Assembly (NCBI RefSeq): GCF_001625325.1
Contig: NZ_JRQQ01000008.1
Location: 174,434-238,433 of the forward strand
Length of the DNA stretch: 64,000 bases
Reading direction: 5' to 3'
Source: Croceicoccus estronivorus
Lineage (GTDB): Bacteria; Pseudomonadota; Alphaproteobacteria; Sphingomonadales; Sphingomonadaceae
Under the pieces are notes generated by a model. It was not told the DNA's origin and did not search any database. It worked only from the letters and a program-made list of their open reading frames with translations. A program made the position numbers and the translations under genes. Positions 18,411 through 27,933 of the stretch are shown piece after piece (within the stretch, counting starts at the first letter, position 1; every line of letters starts with the position of its first letter).

Positions 18411-18940
18411 TCGAACCTGCGGCAGCAGCAGGGCATGCGCCGCCTGACCAGGCTTTTTTCGATAGCCTTAATGCTGAGGTTAACGACAAGGGCTTCCTTG
18501 TCACAACGACTGAGGAACTCTTCCACTGGGCTCGTACCGGGTCGTTGTGGTGGATGACTTTTGGCCTCGCCTGCTGCGCGGTGGAAATGATTCATGCGAA
18601 TATGCCGCGATACGATCTTGAGCGGTTCGGCTTTGCCCCTCGGGCATCCCCGCGGCAGAGTGACGTAATGATTGTCGCTGGTACGCTGTGCAACAAGATG
18701 GCCCCTGCTTTGCGCAAGGTTTATGACCAGATGTCCGATCCGAAATATGTTATTTCGATGGGCAGTTGCGCCAATGGCGGTGGATATTACCACTACAGCT
18801 ATTCTGTCGTGCGCGGGTGCGATCGTATCGTTCCTGTCGACATTTATGTACCGGGTTGTCCTCCAACTGCGGAGGCTTTGATGTACGGTGTCATGCAGTT
18901 GCAGCGAAAGATCCGTCGCGAAGGGACGGTTGAGCGTTAA
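18401..18940 (+). CDS. nuoB: NADH-quinone oxidoreductase subunit B
   Basis: This 179-residue subunit carries the terminal N2 cluster. The tandem cysteines are in [12 protein letters not shown] and the other two ligands in SMGSCA and VPGCPP. The ATG at 18401 lies inside nuoA with AAGAAGGGAG upstream; the earlier TTG at 18380 is rejected. It hands electrons to quinone at the interface with NuoD. Confidence 0.96.
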   Translation: MGVIEPAAAAGHAPPDQAFFDSLNAEVNDKGFLVTTTEELFHWARTGSLWWMTFGLACCAVEMIHANMPRYDLERFGFAPRASPRQSDVMIVAGTLCNKMAPALRKVYDQMSDPKYVISMGSCANGGGYYHYSYSVVRGCDRIVPVDIYVPGCPPTAEALMYGVMQLQRKIRREGTVER

Positions 18941-18941
18941 G

Positions 18942-19709
18942 ATGGCCGGGGTTCTGCATTCCGCGCCGAAAGTGGCGGTCCTTCATGGGTTGGCCGATGT
19001 GCTGACCGGGGCTTGTGGCGATAATCTCCTCGCTCTGAAGGAAGAGCATGGGGAGATGGTGCTCACGGTAAAGCGGGGTGGTCTGGAAGACGTCCTGCGG
19101 CTTTTGCGCGATGAGCATGAATATCAGCAACTGATGGAGATCGCCGGGGTCGATTATCCAGACCGCAGCGAACGTTTCGAAGTCGTATATATGCTGTTGT
19201 CCGTCACTAAGAACCATCGCCTGTTGGTTAAGGTCGGTGCCGCAGAAGATACTCCGGTGCCTACTGTTACAACTTTGTGGCCCAATGCTGCGTGGCTCGA
19301 ACGTGAAGTGTTCGATCTGTACGGTGTGGTGTTCGACGGCAATACGGATTTACGCCGAATCCTGACGGATTATGGTTTCGAGGGGCATCCTTTCCGCAAG
19401 GATTTCCCGCTCACCGGTTATGTCGAGTTACGCTATTCCGAAGAGGAAAAACGCGTGGTCTATGAACCGGTCGAACTTCCGCAGGACTTGCGCCAATTTG
19501 ACTTTATGAGCCCATGGGAAGGGGCTGAATACGTTTTGCCGGGTGATGAAAAAGCATCCGAAAAACCGGCGCCGCCAGCGGTGGAAAAGCCCAAGACAAC
19601 GGACAAGGCTGCCGATACTGGCGCTGGTGCGAAAACGGACAAGGCCGCTTCTGAAAACACGCCGGCTGACCCACCTGCAATGGATGACAAGAAAGGGGAT
19701 GCCGAATGA
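18942..19709 (+). CDS. nuoC: NADH-quinone oxidoreductase subunit C with low-complexity tail
   Basis: This 255-residue 30-kDa-type subunit matches the family over about residues 1-200 ([32 protein letters not shown]). The last ~55 residues are a Lys/Pro/Ala/Asp-rich tail without recognisable fold, an addition to the usual core. The start ATG at 18942 comes one base after the nuoB stop. Its own stop overlaps nuoD (ATGA). NuoC and NuoD are separate proteins here, unlike the E. coli fusion. Confidence 0.93.
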   Translation: MAGVLHSAPKVAVLHGLADVLTGACGDNLLALKEEHGEMVLTVKRGGLEDVLRLLRDEHEYQQLMEIAGVDYPDRSERFEVVYMLLSVTKNHRLLVKVGAAEDTPVPTVTTLWPNAAWLEREVFDLYGVVFDGNTDLRRILTDYGFEGHPFRKDFPLTGYVELRYSEEEKRVVYEPVELPQDLRQFDFMSPWEGAEYVLPGDEKASEKPAPPAVEKPKTTDKAADTGAGAKTDKAASENTPADPPAMDDKKGDAE

Positions 19710-20920
19710 ACGGCCTGAGCCTTGAACAATCGCCTACGACTGGCGATGATGTCATCACCAACTACACGATCAATTTCGGGCCTCAGCACCCTGCTGCGCA
19801 CGGTGTGCTGCGTATGGTCATGGAACTGGATGGCGAAACGATCGAGCGGATCGATCCGCATGTGGGCTTGCTCCATCGCGGAACTGAAAAGCTGATCGAG
19901 CACAAGACCTATCTTCAGGCGCTGCCTTACTTCGACCGTCTCGACTATTGTTCACCGTTGGGCATGGAACACAGCTATGTTCTGGCGATTGAGAAGCTGC
20001 TCAATCTGGAGGTTCCGCTTCGCGCACAGTATCTTCGTGTGTTGTTCGCGGAACTGACGCGCATTTGCAATCACATGCTCAATATCGGTTCGCACGTGAT
20101 GGATGTGGGCGCGATGACGCCGAATTTGTGGCTCTTCGAAATTCGCGAAGACTGCCTCAATTTCTTTGAGCGTGCATCTGGTGCGCGGATGCACAGCGCG
20201 TGGTTCCGCCCCGGTGGCGTGCACCAGGATGTGCCGCTCAAGCTATTGACGGATATGGCTGATTGGCTCGACACACGCCTGCCGCGTCTGTTTGAAGATG
20301 CGATGAGCCTGGTGGTTGACAACAGGATCTTCAAACAGCGGAACGTGGATATAGCCGTTGTCAGTAGAGAAGATGCGTTGGCCTGGGGTTTTTCCGGCCC
20401 CATGATTCGTGCCGCGGGGATTCCATGGGATATCCGCAAAGCGCAGCCATACGATGTTTATGGCCGAATGGATTTCGAAATTCCTGTCGGTACCAATTCC
20501 GATTGCTATGACCGGATGATGGTGCGGGTCGAGGAGGTGCGTCAATCCGCCAGGATCATGAAGCAATGCCTTAACGAGATGCCGGATGGCCCAATCGCGT
20601 CGCTTGATCGAAAAGTCTCTCCCCCTAAGCGGGGTGAGATGAAGAGCTCGATGGAATCGCTGATCCATCACTTCAAGCTTTATACCGAAGGGTTCCATGT
20701 CCCGGCAGGCGAGGTTTACGTCGCCACGGAAAGCCCCAAAGGTGAGTTTGGTGTCTATCTCGTCAGTGACGGCTCCAACAAGCCGTACCGATGCAAAATT
20801 CGGCCGACTGCATTCAGTCACCTGCAGGCGATGGATATGATGAGCAAAGGCCACATGCTGCCTGACGCGACTGCAATCCTGGGTGCTATCGACGTTGTAT
20901 TTGGGGAGTGTGACCGGTGA
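19706..20920 (+). CDS. nuoD: NADH-quinone oxidoreductase subunit D
   Basis: This 404-residue 49-kDa-type subunit is the quinone-reducing partner of NuoB. Visible hallmarks are [14 protein letters not shown], the [14 protein letters not shown] stretch, and the DPCYDR-like segment NSDCYDRM. Its length is standard. Its stop overlaps the GTG of the next small gene, so translation probably continues directly into the extra genes. Confidence 0.96.
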   Translation: MNGLSLEQSPTTGDDVITNYTINFGPQHPAAHGVLRMVMELDGETIERIDPHVGLLHRGTEKLIEHKTYLQALPYFDRLDYCSPLGMEHSYVLAIEKLLNLEVPLRAQYLRVLFAELTRICNHMLNIGSHVMDVGAMTPNLWLFEIREDCLNFFERASGARMHSAWFRPGGVHQDVPLKLLTDMADWLDTRLPRLFEDAMSLVVDNRIFKQRNVDIAVVSREDALAWGFSGPMIRAAGIPWDIRKAQPYDVYGRMDFEIPVGTNSDCYDRMMVRVEEVRQSARIMKQCLNEMPDGPIASLDRKVSPPKRGEMKSSMESLIHHFKLYTEGFHVPAGEVYVATESPKGEFGVYLVSDGSNKPYRCKIRPTAFSHLQAMDMMSKGHMLPDATAILGAIDVVFGECDR

Positions 20921-21099
20921 TTGTGCGCGAAATTTTCATATTCGTGCTGGTCTTTGCTGCGTTTGCTTCCGCCGTGGCAGCTTACTCATTGGCCTTTCAC
21001 GGTGCTTCGACTGTGAAAGAGGTACTTTCGACAGCCTTTACTGGAACGATTGGCTTCTACGTTGGCCGGTATTTTGAGCGGAGACTCATCCGTGGTTGA
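20917..21099 (+). CDS. Small membrane protein within the nuo operon (unknown)
   Basis: This 60-residue protein has one clear hydrophobic helix (about residues 4-26) and a second amphipathic or membrane-associated stretch (about 36-52) ending in a basic tail (YFERRLIRG). The GTG start overlaps the nuoD stop and is preceded by GGGGAG at an 8-nt distance, which supports real translation. I recognise no family. Its place between two catalytic subunits suggests an accessory or assembly part of complex I, but nothing in the sequence proves it. Confidence 0.6.
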   Translation: MIVREIFIFVLVFAAFASAVAAYSLAFHGASTVKEVLSTAFTGTIGFYVGRYFERRLIRG

Positions 21100-21427
21100 T
21101 TGCCTTTCCATGGCAGAGCAGATGATTGCGCACTACAACGCGCAAGATGCCGATGCGTACGTTGCCTTGATGACCGAGGATGCCTGCGAAGCAGGCTATC
21201 GTGGCGCGGTGGTTCGTGAAGGCAAGGAGGGGACGCGCGAAGGTCTGAAGAAGATGTTCGCTGAGTTTCCGGATAACCGGGCCGAAATCGTCGATCGGAA
21301 GGCTCTTGGCAATTATGTCGTGTTGCATGAACGCGTCTGGCGCTCGCGAGAGGCTGAACCGTTTGATGTAATCGCGATCTATACATTCGAGGGTGACAAG
21401 TGCGCCCGCGTGGAGTTCGTTCGCTGA
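21092..21427 (+). CDS. NTF2/SnoaL-like protein within the nuo operon
   Basis: This ~111-residue soluble protein resembles the NTF2/SnoaL cone fold: an N-terminal helix (MAEQMIAHYNAQDADAYVAL), a middle region TREGLKKMFAEFPDNRAEI and a C-terminal beta-rich IYTFEGDKCARVEFVR. Such folds act as small enzymes or binding domains; no active-site set can be named. The GTG at 21092 has a GGAG 8 nt upstream and overlaps the preceding stop; the ATG at 21110 is the alternative. It overlaps nuoE by one base. Confidence 0.65.
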   Translation: MVDCLSMAEQMIAHYNAQDADAYVALMTEDACEAGYRGAVVREGKEGTREGLKKMFAEFPDNRAEIVDRKALGNYVVLHERVWRSREAEPFDVIAIYTFEGDKCARVEFVR

Positions 21428-22095
21428 TGGCTGACCGTTATCTTGAACCTGATACGCCAGAACTGCGCGCACGTTGGGGCGCGTTTGCCTTTTCTTCCAC
21501 GTGGGAGGAAAAGGCAAAAGCTGCGATTGGCCGTTACCCGGAGGGTCGGCAGAAGAGTGCGGTGATGGCGTTACTCGATTATGCCCAGCGTCAGGTCGGG
21601 GAAGAAACGGGTACTCAGGGATGGCTACCGATTCCAGTTATGGAATATGTTGCGGAATACTTGGATATGCCGATTATCCGCGTGGTCGAAGTTGCAACAT
21701 TCTATATGATGTACAATCTCGTACCCGTGGGGCGTTTTCATGTTCAGGTCTGCGGCACGACCCCGTGCATGCTGCGGGGCAGCGATGACATCATGTCTGC
21801 GTGCATGGCTCGCGGTATGCGCGTAGGACACACTACCGACGACGGACTGTGGACGTTGACCGAAGTGGAATGCATGGGCAACTGCGCGTCCGCTCCAATG
21901 GTTCAGATCAATGATGACAATTACGAGGATCTAACGGCTCAGCGGCTCGATGTTGTACTCGATGCATTGGCCGGCGGCGGACAACCGAAGGCTGGCACGC
22001 AGGAACCCGGCCGTCACACCGTCGAGCCGCTCGGCGGGGCAACGACTCTGAAGGATATGGTGACTGAAAATCACGACTATCGGGGGGAGTGGTAA
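21427..22095 (+). CDS. nuoE: NADH-quinone oxidoreductase subunit E
   Basis: This 222-residue 24-kDa-type subunit binds the N1a [2Fe-2S] cluster through cysteines in VCGTTPCML and VECMGNCASAP within its thioredoxin-like domain. It belongs to the NADH-oxidising tip with NuoF and NuoG. The C-terminal ~40 residues extend past the core. The ATG shares one base with the previous stop. Confidence 0.95.
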   Translation: MADRYLEPDTPELRARWGAFAFSSTWEEKAKAAIGRYPEGRQKSAVMALLDYAQRQVGEETGTQGWLPIPVMEYVAEYLDMPIIRVVEVATFYMMYNLVPVGRFHVQVCGTTPCMLRGSDDIMSACMARGMRVGHTTDDGLWTLTEVECMGNCASAPMVQINDDNYEDLTAQRLDVVLDALAGGGQPKAGTQEPGRHTVEPLGGATTLKDMVTENHDYRGEW

Positions 22096-22098
22096 GCC

Positions 22099-23382
22099 AT
22101 GCTCGCCGACAAGGATCGTATCTTTACAAACGTTTACGGCTATCAGCCGTGGAACCTGACAGCCGCGCAAGCGCGTGGGGACTGGGACAATACCAAGGAT
22201 ATTCTCGCCAAGGGGCGGGATGCCATCATCGATGAAATCAAGGCCTCCGGGCTACGCGGGCGTGGCGGGGCTGGCTTCCCTACAGGCATGAAGTGGTCCT
22301 TCATGCCCAAGGAAAGCAAGGATGGCCGTCCGAGTTTCCTTGTCATCAACGCTGATGAATCCGAGCCTGGTTCCTGCAAGGATCGGGAAATTATCCGTCA
22401 CGATCCGCATAAGTTGATCGAAGGTGCGCTGGTGGCGGGTTTCGCCATGGGCGCACGAGCTGCCTATATCTACATTCGTGGTGAATATATCCGCGAGGCT
22501 GAAACGCTTTTTGCCGCTGTGCAGGAAGCTTATGATGCTGGGCTTATCGGCAAAAATGCCAGTGGCTCAGGCTATGACTTCGACGTTTTCGTTCATCGGG
22601 GAGCCGGCGCTTATATTTGCGGGGAAGAGACCGCAATGATCGAAAGTCTGGAAGGCAAGAAAGGTCAGCCGCGCCTCAAGCCTCCGTTCCCTGCCGGCGC
22701 GGGCCTTTATGGCTGCCCGACCACGGTCAACAACGTTGAATCAATTGCGGTGGCCCCCACAATTATGCGGCGTGGATCCGCGTGGTTCAGTTCGTTCGGT
22801 CGAGATAACAACAAAGGGACAAAGCTTTTCCAGATCTCTGGCCACGTCGAGAAGCCTTGCGTGGTGGAGGAGGCGATGTCGATCCCCTTCCGCGAGCTAA
22901 TCGAGAAGCACTGCGGTGGTATCCGCGGCGGTTGGGGCAATCTGCTTGCAGTCATCCCAGGGGGATCTTCTGTTCCACTCGTTCCGGCAGACCAGATCAT
23001 GGACGCGCCGATGGATTTCGACGGGTTAAAGGAAGTCGGCTCCGGCTTGGGAACTGCGGCTGTGATCGTGATGGACAAGTCCACCGACATTGTTCGAGCA
23101 ATTTCTCGCCTTTCGGCATTTTATAAGCATGAGAGTTGCGGCCAGTGCACGCCATGCCGCGAGGGCACTGGATGGATGTGGCGGATGATGGAGCGTTTGC
23201 GTACTGGCGACGCGGCTGTCGAGGAAATCGACATGCTTCAGCAGGTCACCAAGCAGGTGGAAGGTCATACGATTTGTGCGCTGGGTGATGCAGCTGCATG
23301 GCCTATTCAGGGTTTGATCCGCCATTTCCGCCCGGAATTGGAGCGTCGGATCGCCGAAAACCTGCGGGAGGCGGCGGAATGA
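22099..23382 (+). CDS. nuoF: NADH-quinone oxidoreductase subunit F
   Basis: This 427-residue 51-kDa-type subunit oxidises NADH with FMN. The nucleotide/FMN region [28 protein letters not shown] and the N3 cluster ligands [15 protein letters not shown] with a later [10 protein letters not shown] are all present. It starts 3 bp after nuoE and its stop overlaps the ATG of a short leader frame. Confidence 0.97.
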   Translation: MLADKDRIFTNVYGYQPWNLTAAQARGDWDNTKDILAKGRDAIIDEIKASGLRGRGGAGFPTGMKWSFMPKESKDGRPSFLVINADESEPGSCKDREIIRHDPHKLIEGALVAGFAMGARAAYIYIRGEYIREAETLFAAVQEAYDAGLIGKNASGSGYDFDVFVHRGAGAYICGEETAMIESLEGKKGQPRLKPPFPAGAGLYGCPTTVNNVESIAVAPTIMRRGSAWFSSFGRDNNKGTKLFQISGHVEKPCVVEEAMSIPFRELIEKHCGGIRGGWGNLLAVIPGGSSVPLVPADQIMDAPMDFDGLKEVGSGLGTAAVIVMDKSTDIVRAISRLSAFYKHESCGQCTPCREGTGWMWRMMERLRTGDAAVEEIDMLQQVTKQVEGHTICALGDAAAWPIQGLIRHFRPELERRIAENLREAAE

Positions 23383-23468
23383 ACGCTTCTTCTTCAATCA
23401 GGATCGCAGGGCTGAATATGGCTTGTAAGATGAAACGTGCTCAGCACGGCGGAGTGTGTCATGCCTAA
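23379..23468 (+). CDS. 29-residue frame bridging nuoF and nuoG
   Basis: An ATG inside the nuoF stop (ATGA) opens a 29-codon frame that ends at 23468, overlapping the nuoG start at 23461. GGGAGGCGG lies just upstream. The product ([20 protein letters not shown] then AQHGGVCHA) matches nothing I know. It would carry ribosomes across the 78-bp gap, so coupling is the simplest role. Confidence 0.4.
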   Translation: MNASSSIRIAGLNMACKMKRAQHGGVCHA

Positions 23469-25467
23469 AGTCACTGTCGACGGCGCTGAAATTGAGGTTC
23501 CTGCCGGCGCCACTGTGCTCCAGGCTTGCGAAGCTGCCGGGAAGGAAATCCCGCGTTTCTGCTACCATGAGCGGCTCAGCATTGCCGGTAACTGCCGTAT
23601 GTGCTTGGTCGAAGTGAAGCCGGGGCCGCCCAAGCCGCAGGCGTCCTGTGCTCTTCCCGCCACCGATGGGCAGGAAATTCGCACGGACAGCGAAATGGTC
23701 AAGAAAGCGCGGGAAGGCGTGATGGAGTTTCTCCTCATCAATCACCCGCTCGACTGCCCGATTTGCGATCAGGGCGGAGAATGTGACCTTCAGGATCAGT
23801 CGGTTGCATATGGTCGCGGTGCTTCGCGCTATGACGAGAACAAGCGTGCGGTTACCGAAAAGTACATGGGACCGCTCATCAAGACAGTGATGACCCGCTG
23901 CATCCATTGTACCCGCTGCGTGCGTTTCTCTGAAGAGATAGCGGGGGTGGATGAAATCGGCGCGCTTTATCGCGGCGAAAACATGCAGATCACGACTTAT
24001 CTCGAAAGAGCGGCTCAGCATGAATTGTCGGCCAACGTCATCGACTTGTGTCCGGTCGGTGCGCTCACCAGCCGCCCATATGCTTTCGAGGCGCGCCCTT
24101 GGGAGTTGAAAAAGACGCTTTCGATCGATGTTTCCGATGCAGTTGGTTCGAATGTTCGTGTCGACAGTCGGGGCCGTGAAGTGTTGCGCATTCTGCCTCG
24201 CGTCAATGATGACGTGAATGAGGAGTGGTTGAGTGACAAGGCGCGTTATCAGGTCGATGGTCTGACGCGGCGGCGGCTCGATAAAGTCTGGATCCGGAAC
24301 AAGGCTGGCAAGTTGGAATCCGCCAACTGGTCTGAGGCATTTTCAATTATCGCCAAAGCCAAACCGGGCAGTAGCATTGCTGCGATTGCTGGCGATCTTG
24401 TCGATTGCGAAACCATGTTCGCGGCAAAGCAACTGGTTAACGCACTCGGTTCCGATTTGCTTGAAGGCCGTCAGACGGGGCTGGACTATGACGTTTCGAA
24501 CCTGGCTGCGGTAAATTTCAATTCTACGTTTGCAGGAATTGAGACTGCCGATGTCATTTTAATCGTCGGAAGCCAAGTTCGCTGGGAAGCTCCACTGGTC
24601 AACGTTCGCTTGCGTAAAGCGGTCAAGAATGGCGCAAAGGTTTTCGTTATCGGTCCGGAATGGGAAACGACTTACCCGGCGACATTCCTCGGTAACGACC
24701 TTGGTATACTGAATGACCTGCCCGCAGATTTGGTTTCTTCATTCGAGAAGGCTGAACGCCCCGCAATCGTTCTCGGAGGCGCGGGCTTGGCAAAAGGTGC
24801 CCTTGCGCCGTTGATCGGTCTGGCCAACAAGTTCCGACTTGCACGCGATGGCTGGAATGGCTTCAACGTGCTGCACATGGCCGCATCACGGATGGGTGGC
24901 CTGATGCTTGGGTACAAGCAGTCGGCAGGTATCAAGGATATCATTGCGGCCCACCCCAAGGTTCTGTTGGCGCTTGGTGCGGATGAAGTTGATTTCAGCG
25001 CCTTCGAAGGTTCGCTGAAGGTCTATATCGGCCATCATGGAGATAACGGGGCACATGCCGCGGATATTATCCTCCCAGCTGCAGCCTACACGGAAAAGGA
25101 TGGTACTTACGTCAATACCGAGGGGCGCGTGCAGTATGCCGAGAAGGCAATTTTCGCGCCGGGTGATGCACGTGAAGACTGGACGATCATACGTGCCTTG
25201 GCCGATACGCTTGGCGTGTCGATCGGTTTCGATAGCTTCGCGGAACTGCAGGCCACGATGATTGCAGAGGTTCCGGCGCTCGGAGAGGAAGGGCTGGTCG
25301 ATTACGGAGCGCTTCCGTCAGGTGGGGGGAATGCTTCAGGTGTGATCGAAGCCTATCCGATCAAGGATTTCTACATGACTAACCCGATCGCGCGTGCGAG
25401 CGAGACGATGCAGCGTTGCTCCGCGGAGTTGCTGCAAGCGGGGCAATTCGCGGAGGCAGCAGAATGA
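23461..25467 (+). CDS. nuoG: NADH-quinone oxidoreductase subunit G
   Basis: This 668-residue 75-kDa-type subunit carries iron-sulfur clusters along the hydrophilic arm. The N-terminal ferredoxin domain shows RFCYHERLSIAGNCRMC, then the His-Cys ligand set HPLDCPICDQGGECDLQ and the RCIHCTRC set, followed by a molybdopterin-oxidoreductase-like domain that binds no cofactor in complex I. I start at the ATG at 23461, which has GGCGGAG at 6 nt; an upstream TTG-type extension is rejected. The stop overlaps nuoH (ATGA). Confidence 0.96.
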   Translation: MPKVTVDGAEIEVPAGATVLQACEAAGKEIPRFCYHERLSIAGNCRMCLVEVKPGPPKPQASCALPATDGQEIRTDSEMVKKAREGVMEFLLINHPLDCPICDQGGECDLQDQSVAYGRGASRYDENKRAVTEKYMGPLIKTVMTRCIHCTRCVRFSEEIAGVDEIGALYRGENMQITTYLERAAQHELSANVIDLCPVGALTSRPYAFEARPWELKKTLSIDVSDAVGSNVRVDSRGREVLRILPRVNDDVNEEWLSDKARYQVDGLTRRRLDKVWIRNKAGKLESANWSEAFSIIAKAKPGSSIAAIAGDLVDCETMFAAKQLVNALGSDLLEGRQTGLDYDVSNLAAVNFNSTFAGIETADVILIVGSQVRWEAPLVNVRLRKAVKNGAKVFVIGPEWETTYPATFLGNDLGILNDLPADLVSSFEKAERPAIVLGGAGLAKGALAPLIGLANKFRLARDGWNGFNVLHMAASRMGGLMLGYKQSAGIKDIIAAHPKVLLALGADEVDFSAFEGSLKVYIGHHGDNGAHAADIILPAAAYTEKDGTYVNTEGRVQYAEKAIFAPGDAREDWTIIRALADTLGVSIGFDSFAELQATMIAEVPALGEEGLVDYGALPSGGGNASGVIEAYPIKDFYMTNPIARASETMQRCSAELLQAGQFAEAAE

Positions 25468-26510
25468 CTGCCTTTTTCCAGTCCATTGGCATGTCATATG
25501 AGTGGGCGTGGTTCGTTGCGACGATCTGCGGCATATTGCTGATTGCTCTGCCACTTATGCTCGGCGTCGCGATGATCATCTATGCTGACCGCAAGATTTG
25601 GGCTGCCATGGCTTTGCGGCGCGGCCCCAACGTGGTGGGGCCATGGGGGCTGCTCCAATCCTTTGCTGATGGTTTAAAGGTATTCCTCCAGGAAACCATT
25701 ATCCCGAGCGCGTCGAACAAGGGTCTGTTTATCATTGCGCCAATCGTGACATTCACTGTTGCGTTGCTGGCATGGGCAGTGATTCCGTTTAATTCCGGCG
25801 CAATTCTGGCCGATATCAACGTCGGTTTGCTCTATGTCCTAGCCGTCAGTTCCCTTGGCGTTTATGGCGTAGTTATTGCGGGCTGGGCATCGAATTCGAA
25901 GTACCCCTTCTTTTCGGCAATGCGTGCTTCAGCGCAGATGATTTCCTATGAAGTCTCGATCGGTTTCATTCTGATATGCGTGGTTTTGTGGGCAGGTACC
26001 TTCAATCTGGATGACATCGTTCAGAATCAGAGAGGTCATGTCTTCGGATTACTCAATGGTTACGTGTTTAATCCATTGCTGTTTCCGATGTGGGTACTGT
26101 TTCTGATTTCGGGCATGGCGGAAACTGCGCGTGCGCCATTTGACCTTACCGAAGCGGAAAGCGAACTCGTCGCCGGTTATCAGACCGAATACAGTTCTAT
26201 GGCGTTCGCACTCTACTGGTTGGGGGAATATGCCAACGTCCTGCTGATGTGCGCATTGAATGCGGTTTTGTTTTGGGGTGGATATCTTCCTCCGATTGAC
26301 TGGGCCCCGCTTTATTACATTCCAGGCATTGTCTGGCTTCTTGCCAAGATATTGTTCTTCTTTTTCGTCTTCAGCTGGGTCAAGGCTACAGTTCCTCGGT
26401 TCCGTTATGATCAATTGATGCGACTTGGCTGGAAAATATTCCTGCCAATGAGCCTGCTATTTGTGGTGCTCGTTTCCGGTTATCTTATGCTTACGAGGTA
26501 CGCGGTATGA
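25464..26510 (+). CDS. nuoH: NADH-quinone oxidoreductase subunit H
   Basis: This 348-residue polytopic subunit has about eight membrane helices and forms the quinone chamber at the base of the proton-pumping arm. Conserved stretches include [20 protein letters not shown] near the first loop and [18 protein letters not shown] before helix 5. The ATG overlaps the nuoG stop and the stop overlaps nuoI (ATGA). Confidence 0.96.
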   Translation: MTAFFQSIGMSYEWAWFVATICGILLIALPLMLGVAMIIYADRKIWAAMALRRGPNVVGPWGLLQSFADGLKVFLQETIIPSASNKGLFIIAPIVTFTVALLAWAVIPFNSGAILADINVGLLYVLAVSSLGVYGVVIAGWASNSKYPFFSAMRASAQMISYEVSIGFILICVVLWAGTFNLDDIVQNQRGHVFGLLNGYVFNPLLFPMWVLFLISGMAETARAPFDLTEAESELVAGYQTEYSSMAFALYWLGEYANVLLMCALNAVLFWGGYLPPIDWAPLYYIPGIVWLLAKILFFFFVFSWVKATVPRFRYDQLMRLGWKIFLPMSLLFVVLVSGYLMLTRYAV

Positions 26511-26992
26511 GCGTTGCCCAACTCGTCAAGAGTTTCACACTGTGGGAATTCCTGAAGGCGCACGCCCTGACTCTGAAGTATTTCTTCAAAGCCAAGGCAA
26601 CGATCAATTACCCATTCGAGAAGAACCCGCTTTCTCCCCGCTTCCGCGGAGAGCATGCATTGCGGCGTTATCCGAATGGTGAGGAACGCTGCATCGCTTG
26701 CAAATTGTGCGAGGCGGTGTGCCCTGCGCAGGCGATTACTATCGAAGCCGAGCCTCGCGATGATGGGTCCCGGCGAACCACGCGTTACGACATCGATATG
26801 ACGAAATGCATCTATTGCGGCTTCTGCCAGGAAGCTTGCCCGGTGGATGCCATCGTCGAAGGGCCCAACTTCGAATATGCGACTGAAACGCGTGAAGAAT
26901 TGCTCTACGACAAAGCTAAACTTCTTGCGAACGGGGACAAGTGGGAGCGAGCTATTGCCGCGAACCTTGAAGCCGATGCGCCCTATCGCTAG
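26507..26992 (+). CDS. nuoI: NADH-quinone oxidoreductase subunit I
   Basis: This 161-residue TYKY-type subunit binds two [4Fe-4S] clusters (N6a and N6b) through [15 protein letters not shown] and [15 protein letters not shown]. It relays electrons from NuoG to NuoB. The usual alphaproteobacterial length and C-terminal acidic region are present. nuoJ follows after 15 bp. Confidence 0.97.
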   Translation: MSVAQLVKSFTLWEFLKAHALTLKYFFKAKATINYPFEKNPLSPRFRGEHALRRYPNGEERCIACKLCEAVCPAQAITIEAEPRDDGSRRTTRYDIDMTKCIYCGFCQEACPVDAIVEGPNFEYATETREELLYDKAKLLANGDKWERAIAANLEADAPYR

Positions 26993-27007
26993 GGGGCTCG
27001 CGTTCCA

Positions 27008-27625
27008 ATGATCCACGCAATTGCCTTCTACCTTTTTGCCACGTTGGTTATCGCGTCGGCCGCGCTGGTTATCCTTGCGCGTAATCCGGTTCATTCCGTG
27101 CTCTGGCTGATTCTGGCTTTCTTCAACGCAGCAGGACTGATGGTGCTCGTCGGGGCGGAATTTATCGCGATGCTCCTGGTGATCGTCTATGTGGGCGCAG
27201 TCGCCGTGCTGTTCCTGTTTGTCGTGATGATGCTCGACATCGACTTTGCCGAACTTCGCGCCGGATTTGTCCGCAATTTTCCTCTGGGTCTGCTGATCGC
27301 ATTGGTTCTGCTGGCAGAGCTGGTGCTCGGGATTGGCGCGTATAAGGCGGGCGCTATCGCGCTCGGGACCGCCGACGGTGCGGCTGCGCCGTTGATCGGT
27401 CATAGCAATATCGAAAGCATCGGAGCACTGCTTTACAGTCGCTATCTGTTCCTCTTCGAAAGTGCGGGGATAATCCTGCTGGTGGCAATGGTTGGTGCAA
27501 TTGTCCTCACCCACCGTGAGCGCAGAGATACGCGAACGCAGAATGTTGCGAAGCAGGTCAGCCGCCGCCCGGATGAGGCAACTGTCAATGTTAAGCCCGA
27601 AATCGGCAAGGGGGTGCAGCTGTGA
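27008..27625 (+). CDS. nuoJ: NADH-quinone oxidoreductase subunit J
   Basis: This 205-residue membrane subunit has five predicted helices with the conserved [20 protein letters not shown] start and the [19 protein letters not shown] helix, whose pi-bulge is tied to quinone-coupled proton transfer. A hydrophilic C-terminal tail follows the last helix. Its stop overlaps the nuoK GTG. Confidence 0.95.
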   Translation: MIHAIAFYLFATLVIASAALVILARNPVHSVLWLILAFFNAAGLMVLVGAEFIAMLLVIVYVGAVAVLFLFVVMMLDIDFAELRAGFVRNFPLGLLIALVLLAELVLGIGAYKAGAIALGTADGAAAPLIGHSNIESIGALLYSRYLFLFESAGIILLVAMVGAIVLTHRERRDTRTQNVAKQVSRRPDEATVNVKPEIGKGVQL

Positions 27626-27927
27626 TCGGTGTCGAACACTATGTCGTTGTCAGCTCGATCCTGTTCGTGCTCGGCGTTCTCGGCATTTTCCTCAATCGCA
27701 AGAACGTGATCGTCATTCTTATGGCGATCGAACTGATCCTGCTCGCGGTCAATCTGAACCTGGTGGCTTTCAGCGCCTTCCTGGGTGATCTCGTCGGGCA
27801 GGTCTTTGCTATGTTCGTTCTCACCGTCGCTGCCGGTGAGGCAGCTATCGGGCTCGCCATTCTGGTGATCTATTTCCGTGGTCGCGGGACCATTGCAGTT
27901 GACGATGTCAACCGGATGAAGGGGTAA
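27622..27927 (+). CDS. nuoK: NADH-quinone oxidoreductase subunit K
   Basis: This 101-residue MrpC-like subunit has three membrane helices; glutamates in [13 protein letters not shown] and [11 protein letters not shown] are the conserved membrane acids of the proton path. The start is a GTG inside the nuoJ stop. Confidence 0.96.
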   Translation: MIGVEHYVVVSSILFVLGVLGIFLNRKNVIVILMAIELILLAVNLNLVAFSAFLGDLVGQVFAMFVLTVAAGEAAIGLAILVIYFRGRGTIAVDDVNRMKG

Positions 27928-27933
27928 GAAAAC

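Noticed and set aside
26480..27514. 344-codon minus-strand open frame
   Set aside because: It is antisense to nuoI and nuoJ, rich in His/Gln/Asp as expected from complementing membrane-protein codons.
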